Shown here: in pieces, positions 26,927-33,780 of the stretch | How the letters are laid out: the number at the start of each line of letters is the position of its first letter | Numbering within the stretch: the stretch's first letter is position 1 | DNA from: Methanobrevibacter oralis | Lineage (GTDB): Archaea; Methanobacteriota; Methanobacteria; Methanobacteriales; Methanobacteriaceae | Assembly (NCBI RefSeq): GCF_001639275.1 | Contig: NZ_LWMU01000092.1 | Coordinates: 34,823 to 98,822, forward strand | Direction: 5' to 3' | DNA length: 64,000 nucleotides | Made by a program: the position numbers and the translations under genes | The notes under the pieces: generated by a model | What the model was told of the DNA's origin: nothing | Databases searched by the model: none | What the model saw: the letters and a program-made list of their open reading frames with translations, nothing else

Positions 26927-27082
26927 TTATTCTTTTTTACACACTGTCATAGTATCATTTTTAAAATCAATTTCCCAAATTAATGTGTCTCCTTTTTTTA
27001 AATTGAAAAAGTCACGTGCAGTTGATGGAATTGTGGTTGTTAAAGACCCAGCAACCTTTTGGATTTTTGTTTCATATTTCAT
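26927..27082 (-). CDS. AbrB/SpoVT-like DNA-binding protein (51 aa)
   Basis: The 51-aa product MKYETKIQKVAGSLTTTIP to VCKKE is a swapped-hairpin AbrB domain: strand, TTTIPSTARDFFNLKKGDTL, strand. Such proteins bind DNA as dimers and act as antitoxins or as transition-state and lysogeny regulators. AAGGAGAATTTTGAT precedes the ATG. It is divergent from the 53-aa gene at 27197, with an 18-bp palindrome between them, and may control this switch region. No toxin gene is attached to it. Confidence 0.75.
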   Translation of the reverse strand: MKYETKIQKVAGSLTTTIPSTARDFFNLKKGDTLIWEIDFKNDTMTVCKKE

Positions 27083-27148
27083 ATCAAAATTCTCCTTATT
27101 TTTATTAAAATATATATGTTTTAATTTTTATTTAAACTTATCTTTATA

Positions 27149-27166
27149 TTATTCTTTAAAGAATAA
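27149..27166. promoter_or_regulatory. 18-bp perfect palindrome, candidate operator
   Basis: TTATTCTTTAAAGAATAA is a perfect palindrome between the divergent AbrB-like gene and the 53-aa gene, 30 bases before the latter's start. Position suggests an operator over the plus-strand promoter. Confidence 0.5.
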
Positions 27167-27196
27167 AAATTTAATTAAAATAGGAGGTGAATAATT

Positions 27197-27358
27197 ATGA
27201 CAGTCAATTTATTAAAAAAAATAGAACATGAACTAACATGTATTACAGGTTTATATGCAGCAGATAATCTAGAATTTAATGAAAGTTTCCAATTAGATTA
27301 TAATGAATTAATAAAAATGATAAATGAAAAAATAAAAGAATTGGAGACTCAAAAATGA
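27197..27358 (+). CDS. Small hypothetical protein (53 aa)
   Basis: MTVNLLKKIEHELTCITGL to KIKELETQK, acidic and fully helical. It has one of the strongest ribosome binding sites in the region (AGGAGGTGA, 7 bases before the ATG), which makes it credible despite its size. It is the plus-strand partner of the divergent AbrB-like gene and is convergent with the KTSC gene. It could be a regulator; no motif is recognised. Confidence 0.55.
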   Translation: MTVNLLKKIEHELTCITGLYAADNLEFNESFQLDYNELIKMINEKIKELETQK

Positions 27359-27374
27359 GATCCTCCAATTGAGT

Positions 27375-27587
27375 TCATTCTAATTTAGTATATGGATATT
27401 TGTCCTTAATGTTATTATGGAAATATTTGCCTTTTGAACTAGCAGCCATTAATCCATCATAAACATCTTGAGGAACATTGTAATATTCATAAAGGCCACT
27501 TTTTAAGAATTTAATTCTCAATGTTTCTGTTGAAGGATCATAGCCTACAGATTCTAAATTACTTGAACTTACTGGTGTCATAATCAT
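27375..27587 (-). CDS. KTSC domain protein
   Basis: The 70-aa protein is a single KTSC domain: SSNLESVGYDPSTETLRIKF, GLYEYYNVP and ASSKGKYFHNNIKDKYPY follow the family pattern throughout. KTSC domains occur in viruses and next to lysyl-tRNA synthetase and nucleases; an RNA- or nucleic acid-binding role has been proposed but not proven. AGGAGGTG lies 5 bases before the ATG. It is divergent from the early operon. Confidence 0.8.
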   Translation of the reverse strand: MIMTPVSSSNLESVGYDPSTETLRIKFLKSGLYEYYNVPQDVYDGLMAASSKGKYFHNNIKDKYPYTKLE

Positions 27588-27680
27588 TTTTTCACCTCCT
27601 TTTTATTGGGTAGATATATAATATGTAATTAAAAATATAAAAAGTAGTGATAACTATATAAATATTTATTAATAGAAATA

Positions 27681-27690
27681 TTTATATATA
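27681..27690 (+). promoter_or_regulatory. TATA box of the early operon
   Basis: TTTATATATA lies about 30 bases upstream of the outer stem of leader copy C and 90 bases before the first early gene. It would start transcription at the foot of that RNA fold. Confidence 0.5.
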
Positions 27691-27713
27691 AGTTAATACA
27701 ACAATATATATTA

Positions 27714-27780
27714 AAGAATTAACAAAGAGTTGGAGCTCAATGTTAATCTCTTAAAAAAAGTCCTAACGGGATGAATAGAA
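27714..27780 (+). ncRNA. Structured leader RNA, copy C, directly before the early operon
   Basis: Outer stem ATTAAC/GTTAAT (27718-27723 with 27742-27747), extended by AAGA/TCTT across one bulge. Inner stem GAG/CTC, hexaloop TTGGAG identical to copy B, 3-base internal loop on the 3' side as in A and B. The same box CCTAACGGGATGAA follows, and then the real start codon at 27781. GGGATGA may double as the ribosome binding site. Confidence 0.6.
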
Positions 27781-27945
27781 ATGTTAGATATAGTAGAAAT
27801 GGGTGAGGGTACTGTTACTCTCAAAAAAGAAGACTATGAACGTTTAGTCTTGGAACGTGACGAATACAAAGCTATTTGTCATGAGTTTAGTAGAATTAAA
27901 AAGAACTTGGATTCTAAAATTAAGGGTGGTGTCATTAATGAGTAA
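27781..27945 (+). CDS. Hypothetical early protein (54 aa)
   Basis: MLDIVEMGEGTVTLKKEDYER to KIKGGVINE, a short helical, probably coiled-coil protein. It is the first gene after leader copy C and overlaps the next gene by 8 bases. The leader's GGGATGA is its only ribosome binding site candidate. Similar short leading genes in phages are often regulators; no specific evidence here. Confidence 0.6.
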   Translation: MLDIVEMGEGTVTLKKEDYERLVLERDEYKAICHEFSRIKKNLDSKIKGGVINE

Positions 27946-28627
27946 TGACACTGAACTTAAGGAAATTACTGTTTGGATTAATCCTGATTTTGATGAGATC
28001 CAAATGGGACAAATAGTGGCAACCACCACTAGTGAGTTTGATTTTAATGGTGTTACTCATGTTTTTGATAAAAGTGCTACTACTGGTGTAAATGTACTTG
28101 TTGAACACATTGGTGAAGATTATTCTGAATACATCCCTGAAAAGTCATGTAATGGTGGTTGTTATGGGTATGATTATTGGAAAGTACATCGTGTACTTTC
28201 TAATTCTCAAACTGTTAATGTTGAACAGTTAAAAACACGTTATAGGGGTCGTAATTATAAGTATGAGCAGACTCAGAGAAAAGTTGCTGATGCTTTAGGT
28301 TGGACTAGTTTTTATGAAATTACGCCTGTAGAGTTGAAAAATGTGGATCCAGTTTATTTAAAAAAATTAGATCCAGAACTAATTTTAGAATTAACAAAAA
28401 CATATAATGAGTCTCGTGAGGCTTATTGGGAGTTACACGAGGCTGAGTGTGTGCATGATGGTCGTTTGGATTATCATTCTGCTTGTAAGAAAACTTATGA
28501 TTTTCTAGATAGTATGGCTTTTGAGGAGTCTAGTAAATGGTTGTTAAGTCATGGTTTGAACACTTTGACTTTGACTCAGAAGTTATTAGAGGATCCTAAT
28601 TTTTTAGAGGATGGGGGTTTAATATGA
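27938..28627 (+). CDS. Hypothetical early viral protein (229 aa)
   Basis: I start at the ATG at 27938 (MSNDTELKEITVW), which overlaps the end of the 54-aa gene; a longer frame from 27857 runs antiparallel to nothing but overlaps that gene fully. The protein has a beta-rich N-terminal half with CNGGCYGYDYW and a helical C-terminal half with a Cys/His pair (HEAECVHDGRLDYHSACKK) that could bind metal. It overlaps the next gene by 4 bases (ATGA). Family not recognised. Confidence 0.6.
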   Translation: MSNDTELKEITVWINPDFDEIQMGQIVATTTSEFDFNGVTHVFDKSATTGVNVLVEHIGEDYSEYIPEKSCNGGCYGYDYWKVHRVLSNSQTVNVEQLKTRYRGRNYKYEQTQRKVADALGWTSFYEITPVELKNVDPVYLKKLDPELILELTKTYNESREAYWELHEAECVHDGRLDYHSACKKTYDFLDSMAFEESSKWLLSHGLNTLTLTQKLLEDPNFLEDGGLI

Positions 28628-29121
28628 TTAGTACTGGTGATTCTGAGATGGATTATGTCATCAAAACTTTAGATGATAAGGGTTATGGTCCATGTAACAT
28701 TAAATTGGACTGGATTAATGAACATCCTTTTATAGTTTTGTATTGTCTTGAGGGTGTTACTGAGTTAGTTCAGAAGTTCAATTATTTGGGTGTAGGAGTA
28801 TTGCCTATTAAAGATTCTTATACTATGGGTGTTCCTGGAATTAATTTAAACAGGAATATTTCTAAAGTAGTTGAATATGTGGATCAAATCACTAACAAAG
28901 GTGAAGATCCTAAAATGGATGGTGTTAAATCAATTGAAGATGTTAAAGTTTGGTTGAAATTACATTATCCTCATGATATTCAGGACTTATTAAATATGGG
29001 TATTGATAATGATATTGGGATCATTAATGTGTTAAATCATAAGTACCAGTTGGGGCTTATGGAATTAACTACTAATGGGATTATTTCTGATTATGTAGAT
29101 GTTGAAGGAGTGATTGTATGA
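28624..29121 (+). CDS. Hypothetical early viral protein (165 aa)
   Basis: MISTGDSEMDYVIKTLDDKGY to DYVDVEGVIV, an acidic soluble alpha/beta protein. It is joined to its neighbours by ATGA overlaps on both sides, so it is part of a tightly coupled early operon. I see no catalytic motif and recognise no family. Confidence 0.55.
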   Translation: MISTGDSEMDYVIKTLDDKGYGPCNIKLDWINEHPFIVLYCLEGVTELVQKFNYLGVGVLPIKDSYTMGVPGINLNRNISKVVEYVDQITNKGEDPKMDGVKSIEDVKVWLKLHYPHDIQDLLNMGIDNDIGIINVLNHKYQLGLMELTTNGIISDYVDVEGVIV

Positions 29122-29381
29122 TTGCTTTCTTTTTAGGTTTAGTATTTTTGGGAATTTTTGCAGTGGTGTTTTATATTTTTTATAGTAATCATGTTTCTGT
29201 TCTTAAAGCACCGTTAACACATCGTAAATATTCATGGAAAGATATTGTAGCAAGTAATAAGGATTTGTTACCTGCTGTAGTGTTGGTTTTTGTTATTTTT
29301 TTAATTATTTTAGTTATGGTGGTTACTGGTGTTGGTGCTACTGAATCTAATACTTATTACTACCATTTAGGGGGTAGTTAA
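29118..29381 (+). CDS. Small membrane protein with two helices (87 aa)
   Basis: Helix 1 is residues 1-22 (MIAFFLGLVFLGIFAVVFYIF) and helix 2 about 50-72 (LPAVVLVFVIFLIILVMVV), linked by a basic loop. The topology would place both ends outside. It lies between unknown early genes and the ATPase gene with overlap or 2-base spacing. It might alter the host envelope or exclude superinfection; that is speculation. Confidence 0.6.
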   Translation: MIAFFLGLVFLGIFAVVFYIFYSNHVSVLKAPLTHRKYSWKDIVASNKDLLPAVVLVFVIFLIILVMVVTGVGATESNTYYYHLGGS

Positions 29382-29383
29382 AA

Positions 29384-29944
29384 ATGTTGAGTTTTAAAAT
29401 GGATAAACCTGGTGAACGTAAATTAAAAACATTAATTTATGGTCTTGATGGTGCGGGTAAATCTACGGCGGCGGAATTATATTGTAAGAAAAGGGATTTG
29501 CATCCTGTATGTGTTGATATGGATGATACGAATTATACGGATGTTCCTAGAGTGGATGTTGATTGGAAACAGGATAGGGATGTAGTTAATGGAATGAAGG
29601 AAATCATCAGGGATATTCAAAGAGATGAACATTTTGATACTTTAATTATTGATGGTTGTGGAACATTATCTAATCTTTTAATTCCACCAATAAAAGAATC
29701 TCAAAGGGCTTATTTGTTACGTACTCAAAACTTTAAAAAAATTTGGAAATGTATGTTAAATAGTGATATTAATATTATTTTTATAGGTCAAAAGGATTTA
29801 ATTGTTACTGAGGAAAATGATTCATCTAAATTTGCAGAAATGATTAATAATATGGTGGATTGGAAATTTAGGTGTTATCGTAATGGGTCTGCTTTTAAAG
29901 TGGAATGTACTAAATGGAGACGGGAAAAGGAGGAGTTATATTGA
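29384..29944 (+). CDS. AAA/RecA-like ATPase (AAA_24, Sak4-like)
   Basis: The 186-aa protein has Walker A GLDGAGKST (about residues 22-30), an early DMDDTNYTDVP region, Walker B TLIIDG and a sensor-like NIIFIGQKD. This is the layout of phage AAA_24/Sak4 ATPases, which assist single-strand annealing recombination and replication. It is short and lacks other domains. The next gene starts within its stop codon (TTGA). Confidence 0.75.
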   Translation: MLSFKMDKPGERKLKTLIYGLDGAGKSTAAELYCKKRDLHPVCVDMDDTNYTDVPRVDVDWKQDRDVVNGMKEIIRDIQRDEHFDTLIIDGCGTLSNLLIPPIKESQRAYLLRTQNFKKIWKCMLNSDINIIFIGQKDLIVTEENDSSKFAEMINNMVDWKFRCYRNGSAFKVECTKWRREKEELY

Positions 29945-30426
29945 ATCCTCCTTTATTAATTACTACTTTTGGTAGGGCGAAAGTTGATACTAGTGGTTAT
30001 TATCGTATTACTTCTCGTAGAGAAGGTAATCATCTTAAGTTATTACATCGTTTAATTTTTGAGAAATTTCATGGGGGTATACCTGAAGGTTATATTGTTC
30101 ATCATAAAGATGGTGATAAATTCAATAATTGTATTTTGAATTTAGAATTGCTTAGTTTAAGGGAACATATAATTCATCATGATAAAGGAAATGATGCTAA
30201 ACATAGGAAAATTTGTCTTGCAAGAAACAATACGGGGTATCGAAGGGTATCTATTAAAAAGTGTGATTCTTGTAAACAAGGATTCATTTATTATTATCGT
30301 TATTATGATGATGAGGGTAATCATAAATCAATTGTTTCTGTTAATTTTGATATATTAAAAGAAAAGGTGCTTTCTAAAGGTTTATTATGGGAAAAATTTG
30401 AAGATTCAATTTGTGAGGAGGTTTAA
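29941..30426 (+). CDS. HNH homing-type endonuclease
   Basis: Starting at the TTG at 29941 (GGAGG 7 bases upstream) the product has 161 aa. It has an N-terminal beta region, then HRLIFEKFHGGIPEGYIVHH with KDGDKFNNCILNLELLSLREH, the HNH motif of phage-type homing endonucleases. A C-terminal AP2-like DNA-binding region with CDSCKQGFIYYYRY follows. Such genes are often selfish inserts in phages. It sits in the coupled early operon rather than interrupting a gene. Confidence 0.82.
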   Translation: MNPPLLITTFGRAKVDTSGYYRITSRREGNHLKLLHRLIFEKFHGGIPEGYIVHHKDGDKFNNCILNLELLSLREHIIHHDKGNDAKHRKICLARNNTGYRRVSIKKCDSCKQGFIYYYRYYDDEGNHKSIVSVNFDILKEKVLSKGLLWEKFEDSICEEV

Positions 30427-30431
30427 GGATA

Positions 30432-30746
30432 ATGGTTAAGTATTTGTTAAATGGTTTTAGTTTTAGCATGCCAAGACCTGAATCAGGTTTGTTGGTGTGG
30501 CATAGTTTAACTGAGGAGGAATTCCTGGAGCAGACTAGGTATAATAATGTGATTTCTTGTATTGGTCATAAAGACCTAGCACGATTATTAAATGTAGAGT
30601 ATAATCGTGAATCAATCACTTTAAATGTAGGGGATGTTGCATATATTGTGTACTTGAAGGGTGGTCGTTTACCTGAGGGTGCTAAAACATTACCTGATGG
30701 AGTGGAGTTGGGTTTTAATTGTGTTAAAATTTTAGAGGAGATTTAG
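30432..30746 (+). CDS. DUF1874 / AcrIII-1-type ring nuclease, anti-CRISPR
   Basis: The 104-aa protein follows DUF1874 along its length: YLLNGFSFSM at the N-terminus, VISCIGHKDLARLLN in the middle, then a strand pair and GRLPEGAKTL. The residues known to matter in the SIRV1 gp29 ring nuclease (Ser in the first loop, His of IGH, Glu of the xEG turn) are present as S10, H46 and E82. AcrIII-1 degrades cyclic tetra-adenylate and so switches off type III CRISPR ancillary nucleases. Its place in the early operon fits early counter-defence. Confidence 0.82.
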   Translation: MVKYLLNGFSFSMPRPESGLLVWHSLTEEEFLEQTRYNNVISCIGHKDLARLLNVEYNRESITLNVGDVAYIVYLKGGRLPEGAKTLPDGVELGFNCVKILEEI

Positions 30747-30747
30747 C

Positions 30748-31245
30748 ATGTTGACTCAGAAGTTAGTTAATGTTCAAAAAAATTTAATGGGGATCCATAT
30801 TAAGAGTACTGCTCTTGATACTTTAATCCCTTTAATTTTTAAAGAATGTGTCAAGGAAAAAGTAATGTTTTATTTTACTTTTGTGGAAAACACAGCTATA
30901 TTAAAGTTACGTGATTTAGAAAGTGAAAATAAAGAATTAAACATTAGACTGTATCATGAAAACATTACTGAATATGAGACTCTTAAAAAAGCATTATTAA
31001 TAAATGCTTTTTTAATCACTTCTAAAAAAGAAAATTTTACCCAGTCTAAATCTTCTGAAAAAAGAATTATTTCAAGTGATACAACAACACCAGCTCCTAT
31101 TCAAAGAGCAATAGAAAAAATACAAAAGAAAGGTGTACCGGTAGATCGCAGAACTATTGAAAGACACATTGATCTTGGAAGTATGGGTGCAGATGTGCGT
31201 AAAAAATGCATTCATTACTTAAAAAACATGGATGAGGGGGCATAA
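30748..31245 (+). CDS. Hypothetical early protein (165 aa)
   Basis: A helical N-terminal half with a Leu-rich segment, a Ser/Thr linker (QSKSSEKRIISSDTTTPAP) and a C-terminal part, GVPVDRRTIERHIDLGSMGADVRKKCI, that looks like a winged or helix-turn-helix segment. A DNA-binding role is plausible but unproven. It starts 1 base after the DUF1874 stop, so the two are made together; it might help regulate the anti-CRISPR as an Aca protein does, which is only a guess. Confidence 0.5.
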   Translation: MLTQKLVNVQKNLMGIHIKSTALDTLIPLIFKECVKEKVMFYFTFVENTAILKLRDLESENKELNIRLYHENITEYETLKKALLINAFLITSKKENFTQSKSSEKRIISSDTTTPAPIQRAIEKIQKKGVPVDRRTIERHIDLGSMGADVRKKCIHYLKNMDEGA

Positions 31246-31249
31246 AATT

Positions 31250-31483
31250 ATGTCTCTTACATCTAAAACAGTCATCAAGGATACGCAAGGGTATATTTTT
31301 AGTGTTTCTTCTGAAAGTGAAGAAAACACTGAATATACTGTAGCATATAATCATGATGATGGGTGGTTTTGTAACTGCCCACATCACCTTTTCAGAAAAG
31401 CTTACTGTAAACATATGAAAGCAGCTGCAGTTAGTGAAAATATTGTTGATGAAAATGTTTTTACAGGTGGTTTAATTGGTTAA
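31250..31483 (+). CDS. SWIM zinc-finger protein (77 aa)
   Basis: The C-x-C-x9-C-x-H zinc motif is C41, C43, C53 and H55 in WFCNCPHHLFRKAYCKHMKA. SWIM domains bind DNA or proteins and are common in archaeal and viral DNA metabolism. I start at the ATG at 31250 because GAGGGGG precedes it. Its end overlaps the next gene by 8 bases. Confidence 0.8.
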   Translation: MSLTSKTVIKDTQGYIFSVSSESEENTEYTVAYNHDDGWFCNCPHHLFRKAYCKHMKAAAVSENIVDENVFTGGLIG

Positions 31484-32093
31484 TCATACAGATTTTGATA
31501 ATAAATTTGTTTTTCAAAGCATACAAAAGATGGATAAAGGTTCTTTTAGAAGGTATGTTATTCCAGAATATCTACATTCTAACAAAGGGAATTCTATTCT
31601 TCTTAATCAAGCTTATGATATTTTTAAGAATAAAGGTTCTTTTGATGGATACAGTGTTTATGAGATTGTGTTTGAATTTTCACCATTGCCTTTTAAAACA
31701 TTTGGTGATATTGTTGTGCGTTTTGATAAAGATTTTCTAAAATGTGAAAGTTACATTACTAATTTAATTAAGATTATTGATGTTATGGGGCTTTTTTTAA
31801 ATTTAGCTGTTATTTGGACTTACACTAATAAGCAACAAGGTAGAAAATATTTGAATGGTTGGAGAAATGAAGTTTTGAAAGATAATGTTTGTGCTTGTTG
31901 TGGTGGGGATAAACATTTACAAGCTCATCATATTTTTGGGTATTCTAAATATGAAATGTTAAGGGATGATCCAAGTAATGGAATTGTATTATGTAAATGG
32001 TGTCATAAAAAGTATCATTCTTATTATCCTGGTGATGCAAATCTTAAAGATTTAATTGATTTCATTAAAAGGTTTGGTGGTAATCATGAGTGA
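31476..32093 (+). CDS. HNH endonuclease
   Basis: The 205-aa protein has an N-terminal alpha/beta domain of about 100 residues and a C-terminal HNH nuclease: CACCGGDKHLQAHHIFGY, NGIVLCKWCHKKYH, with zinc-binding Cys pairs and catalytic His. The region IVVRFDKDFLKCESY in the first half resembles an RusA-like resolvase fold only weakly. A TTG start is used, with AGGTGG in front. It is in the replication/recombination part of the early operon. Confidence 0.78.
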   Translation: MVNHTDFDNKFVFQSIQKMDKGSFRRYVIPEYLHSNKGNSILLNQAYDIFKNKGSFDGYSVYEIVFEFSPLPFKTFGDIVVRFDKDFLKCESYITNLIKIIDVMGLFLNLAVIWTYTNKQQGRKYLNGWRNEVLKDNVCACCGGDKHLQAHHIFGYSKYEMLRDDPSNGIVLCKWCHKKYHSYYPGDANLKDLIDFIKRFGGNHE

Positions 32094-32568
32094 ATTTAAT
32101 AAGTATGCTAGAGTATCTGCTAGGTTACATCAATCTGAAAAGGAAAAACTTAAAAAAAGTGGTTATACTGCTAGGCATGCTATTGAGTATTTTAATAAGA
32201 TTGCAAATAATGAAGTTGATTTACTTTGTATTGAGGAGTATTTTTTAAATAAAGAAATTGAAGATTTGAAGTTGGATCTTATTATGAAAGAAAGGCAATT
32301 GGATGAAATTCAAAAACATAAAGATGAAATTTATAAAGGACATTTATCTGAATTACGTGTTAAAAGTTATCAACGTATTATTGGTATGTATGGTAATGCT
32401 AATGAATCAGGTAATCTTAAAGAATCTTTTGAAGATTTTGTTCAGGGAAAATATGTTCAGGATAGTATTATTCGTGATTTGTCTGGATTGAATTGTCCTT
32501 TGGAGGAGTATATGGAGGGTTTGTTTGATTATTATAATGATGTCATACTTGTAGGTAGGACATCTTAA
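32086..32568 (+). CDS. Hypothetical protein with possible ribbon-helix-helix start (160 aa)
   Basis: From the ATG at 32086: RVSARLHQSEKEKLKKSGYTARHAIEYF could be a ribbon-helix-helix-type N-terminus. A coiled coil (EIEDLKLDLIMKERQLDEIQ) and a helical tail follow. It is the last gene before a strong terminator. Similar combinations occur in archaeal virus regulators, but I cannot assign a function. Confidence 0.5.
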   Translation: MSEFNKYARVSARLHQSEKEKLKKSGYTARHAIEYFNKIANNEVDLLCIEEYFLNKEIEDLKLDLIMKERQLDEIQKHKDEIYKGHLSELRVKSYQRIIGMYGNANESGNLKESFEDFVQGKYVQDSIIRDLSGLNCPLEEYMEGLFDYYNDVILVGRTS

Positions 32569-32586
32569 ATTTTGTTTATTGTGTAG

Positions 32587-32618
32587 GTGTCCTACTTTTT
32601 TATAATAAAGTAGGACAC
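32587..32618 (+). terminator. Terminator of the early operon
   Basis: Perfect 12-bp stem GTGTCCTACTTT/AAAGTAGGACAC with an 8-base loop, 19 bases after the last early gene. Confidence 0.7.
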
Positions 32619-32630
32619 TTGACTTATATT

Positions 32631-32674
32631 CCAAATTTATTTTGTCATACTTTTGTGTATGACATTTAATTTGG
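32631..32674. repeat. Second strong hairpin after the early operon
   Basis: CCAAATT and AATTTGG enclose an inner perfect 8-bp stem TGTCATAC/GTATGACA with loop TTTTGT. It stands 12 bases after the terminator hairpin and before a run of ATT triplets. It may be a second terminator, an operator or a replication structure. Confidence 0.6.
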
Positions 32675-32678
32675 GGAA

Positions 32679-32704
32679 TTATTATTATTATTATTATTAT
32701 TATT
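32679..32704. repeat. ATT triplet repeat
   Basis: About eight consecutive ATT units upstream of the next operon, an easily unwound stretch close to the likely promoter of the gene at 32773. Confidence 0.8.
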
Positions 32705-32772
32705 TAATAATTTTTTAATTAATTAATGAATTAATATAACAATGTTATAAAAACAAGAGGAAGGAGATAAAA

Positions 32773-33108
32773 ATGAGAATGTTAAAATTAAATGGGACTG
32801 ATGTTGAAGGGGATTTGTATGAATGGAGTAAACTTATTACTGACTTGGGGGATAAGGAAGTTAAGTATTATAATTTAAAGGAAAAGTACAATGAATTATC
32901 TGAAAAGATAATTGAAAGTACTGATTTTAAAGAATTGTACGGTAAAAATAATGAAAGTGTTCGTAAGAATCATGTTAAAAATGAATTATCTGATATGGTG
33001 AAAGAGATTAAATCATTAGAGTTTCGTATTGATTACTGTAAAAGAAGGATCATGTTTTTGAAACAGTTGATTCATACAAAAACAGTGTTACTTCAAATAA
33101 AAAATTGA
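32773..33108 (+). CDS. Hypothetical coiled-coil protein (111 aa)
   Basis: MRMLKLNGTDVEGDLYEWSKL, then mostly helix with two coiled-coil stretches (DKEVKYYNLKEKYNELSEKI and MVKEIKSLEFRIDYCKRRI). AGGAAGGAGA precedes the ATG. It heads the set of small genes downstream of the early terminator. Proteins with this opening are common in methanogen phages, but I know no function. Confidence 0.6.
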   Translation: MRMLKLNGTDVEGDLYEWSKLITDLGDKEVKYYNLKEKYNELSEKIIESTDFKELYGKNNESVRKNHVKNELSDMVKEIKSLEFRIDYCKRRIMFLKQLIHTKTVLLQIKN

Positions 33109-33117
33109 GGGGATATA

Positions 33118-33225
33118 ATGGATAAAACATGTAATAATTGTAAGCATCGTTGTTATAATGAATGTACTTTATTAGATGAATTAATTTTAATTGTTGGGTC
33201 TTGTGTGATGTGGACTGAAAGATAA
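33118..33225 (+). CDS. Small Cys-rich protein (35 aa)
   Basis: MDKTCNNCKHRCYNECTLL to CVMWTER. The CNNCKHRCYNEC cluster with a later Cys probably binds zinc, as in many short phage proteins. GAGGGGATATA precedes the ATG, and it lies 9 bases after the previous gene. Confidence 0.55.
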   Translation: MDKTCNNCKHRCYNECTLLDELILIVGSCVMWTER

Positions 33226-33242
33226 CTCGGAGGAATAAGTTT

Positions 33243-33452
33243 ATGGGTAAAGAAGAAAAGTATCCTCAAATTGTTTTAGAAACTGATGGAACTTATGTTA
33301 TTTTCATTGAGAAAAATGTTAAAGTTTCTTTCAATTCCAAAGAAGCAATTGAGGATTTTACAAAAAATAAAGATTTTACTATAATTGGAAAAGATGCACA
33401 GCCTTCTAAAGGTAAAACTTTGCCTTATTTAGGGAATTATATTGTGTCATAA
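33243..33452 (+). CDS. Hypothetical protein (69 aa)
   Basis: MGKEEKYPQIVLETDGTYV to LGNYIVS, a small mainly beta protein. GGAGGAATAAG lies 4 bases before the ATG. It converges with the minus-strand frame at 33447. No family recognised. Confidence 0.5.
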   Translation: MGKEEKYPQIVLETDGTYVIFIEKNVKVSFNSKEAIEDFTKNKDFTIIGKDAQPSKGKTLPYLGNYIVS

Positions 33453-33686
33453 GTCAATTAGTTCTGTTGAAATATCTGTTGGATCTGAATTAATGTTATG
33501 TCTAATTTTTAATAGTTCGATAAGGTTAGACATGGCTAATTCAGTTTTTTCAGTTATTTTATGGCCTGGTTTTATCTTTTCATTATTGTATTTTTCAATT
33601 TTTTGTAATTGGATTGAAATAATGTAATCTAGGAGTTTTTTATTAGTAAGATTTCCATTTTCTAATTGGGTATAAATATCTGAAAT
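33447..33686 (-). CDS. Hypothetical protein (79 aa), probable ATT start
   Basis: SDIYTQLENGNLTNKKLLDY to STELIDL is helical and has protein-like composition. The frame can be extended to an ATG at 33806, but that part is low-complexity and overlaps the start of the plus-strand gene at 33781. A perfect AGGAGGTGAT lies 6 bases before an ATT at 33686, so initiation at ATT is the best reading. The ribosome binding site is enclosed in an 11-bp hairpin. Confidence 0.45.
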   Translation of the reverse strand: MSDIYTQLENGNLTNKKLLDYIISIQLQKIEKYNNEKIKPGHKITEKTELAMSNLIELLKIRHNINSDPTDISTELIDL

Positions 33687-33687
33687 A

Positions 33688-33721
33688 ATATAATCACCTC
33701 CTATATTTTTGGTGATTATAT
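33688..33721 (-). promoter_or_regulatory. Hairpin enclosing the ribosome binding site of the minus-strand gene
   Basis: ATATAATCACC and GGTGATTATAT (11 bp, perfect) flank a 12-base loop. On the minus strand GGAGGTGAT spans loop and stem, so pairing would hide the ribosome binding site. It could instead be a DNA operator between two divergent genes. Confidence 0.55.
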
Positions 33722-33780
33722 AGTTATGTTTTAAAATTTTATTAAGAATGATGATTGTGAAAAATGGGGGATGAAAATTT

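Noticed and set aside
26781..27194. 137-codon plus-strand frame beginning in leader copy B
   Set aside because: Most of it is antisense to a convincing 51-aa AbrB-like gene; composition is low-complexity and there is no conserved pattern.
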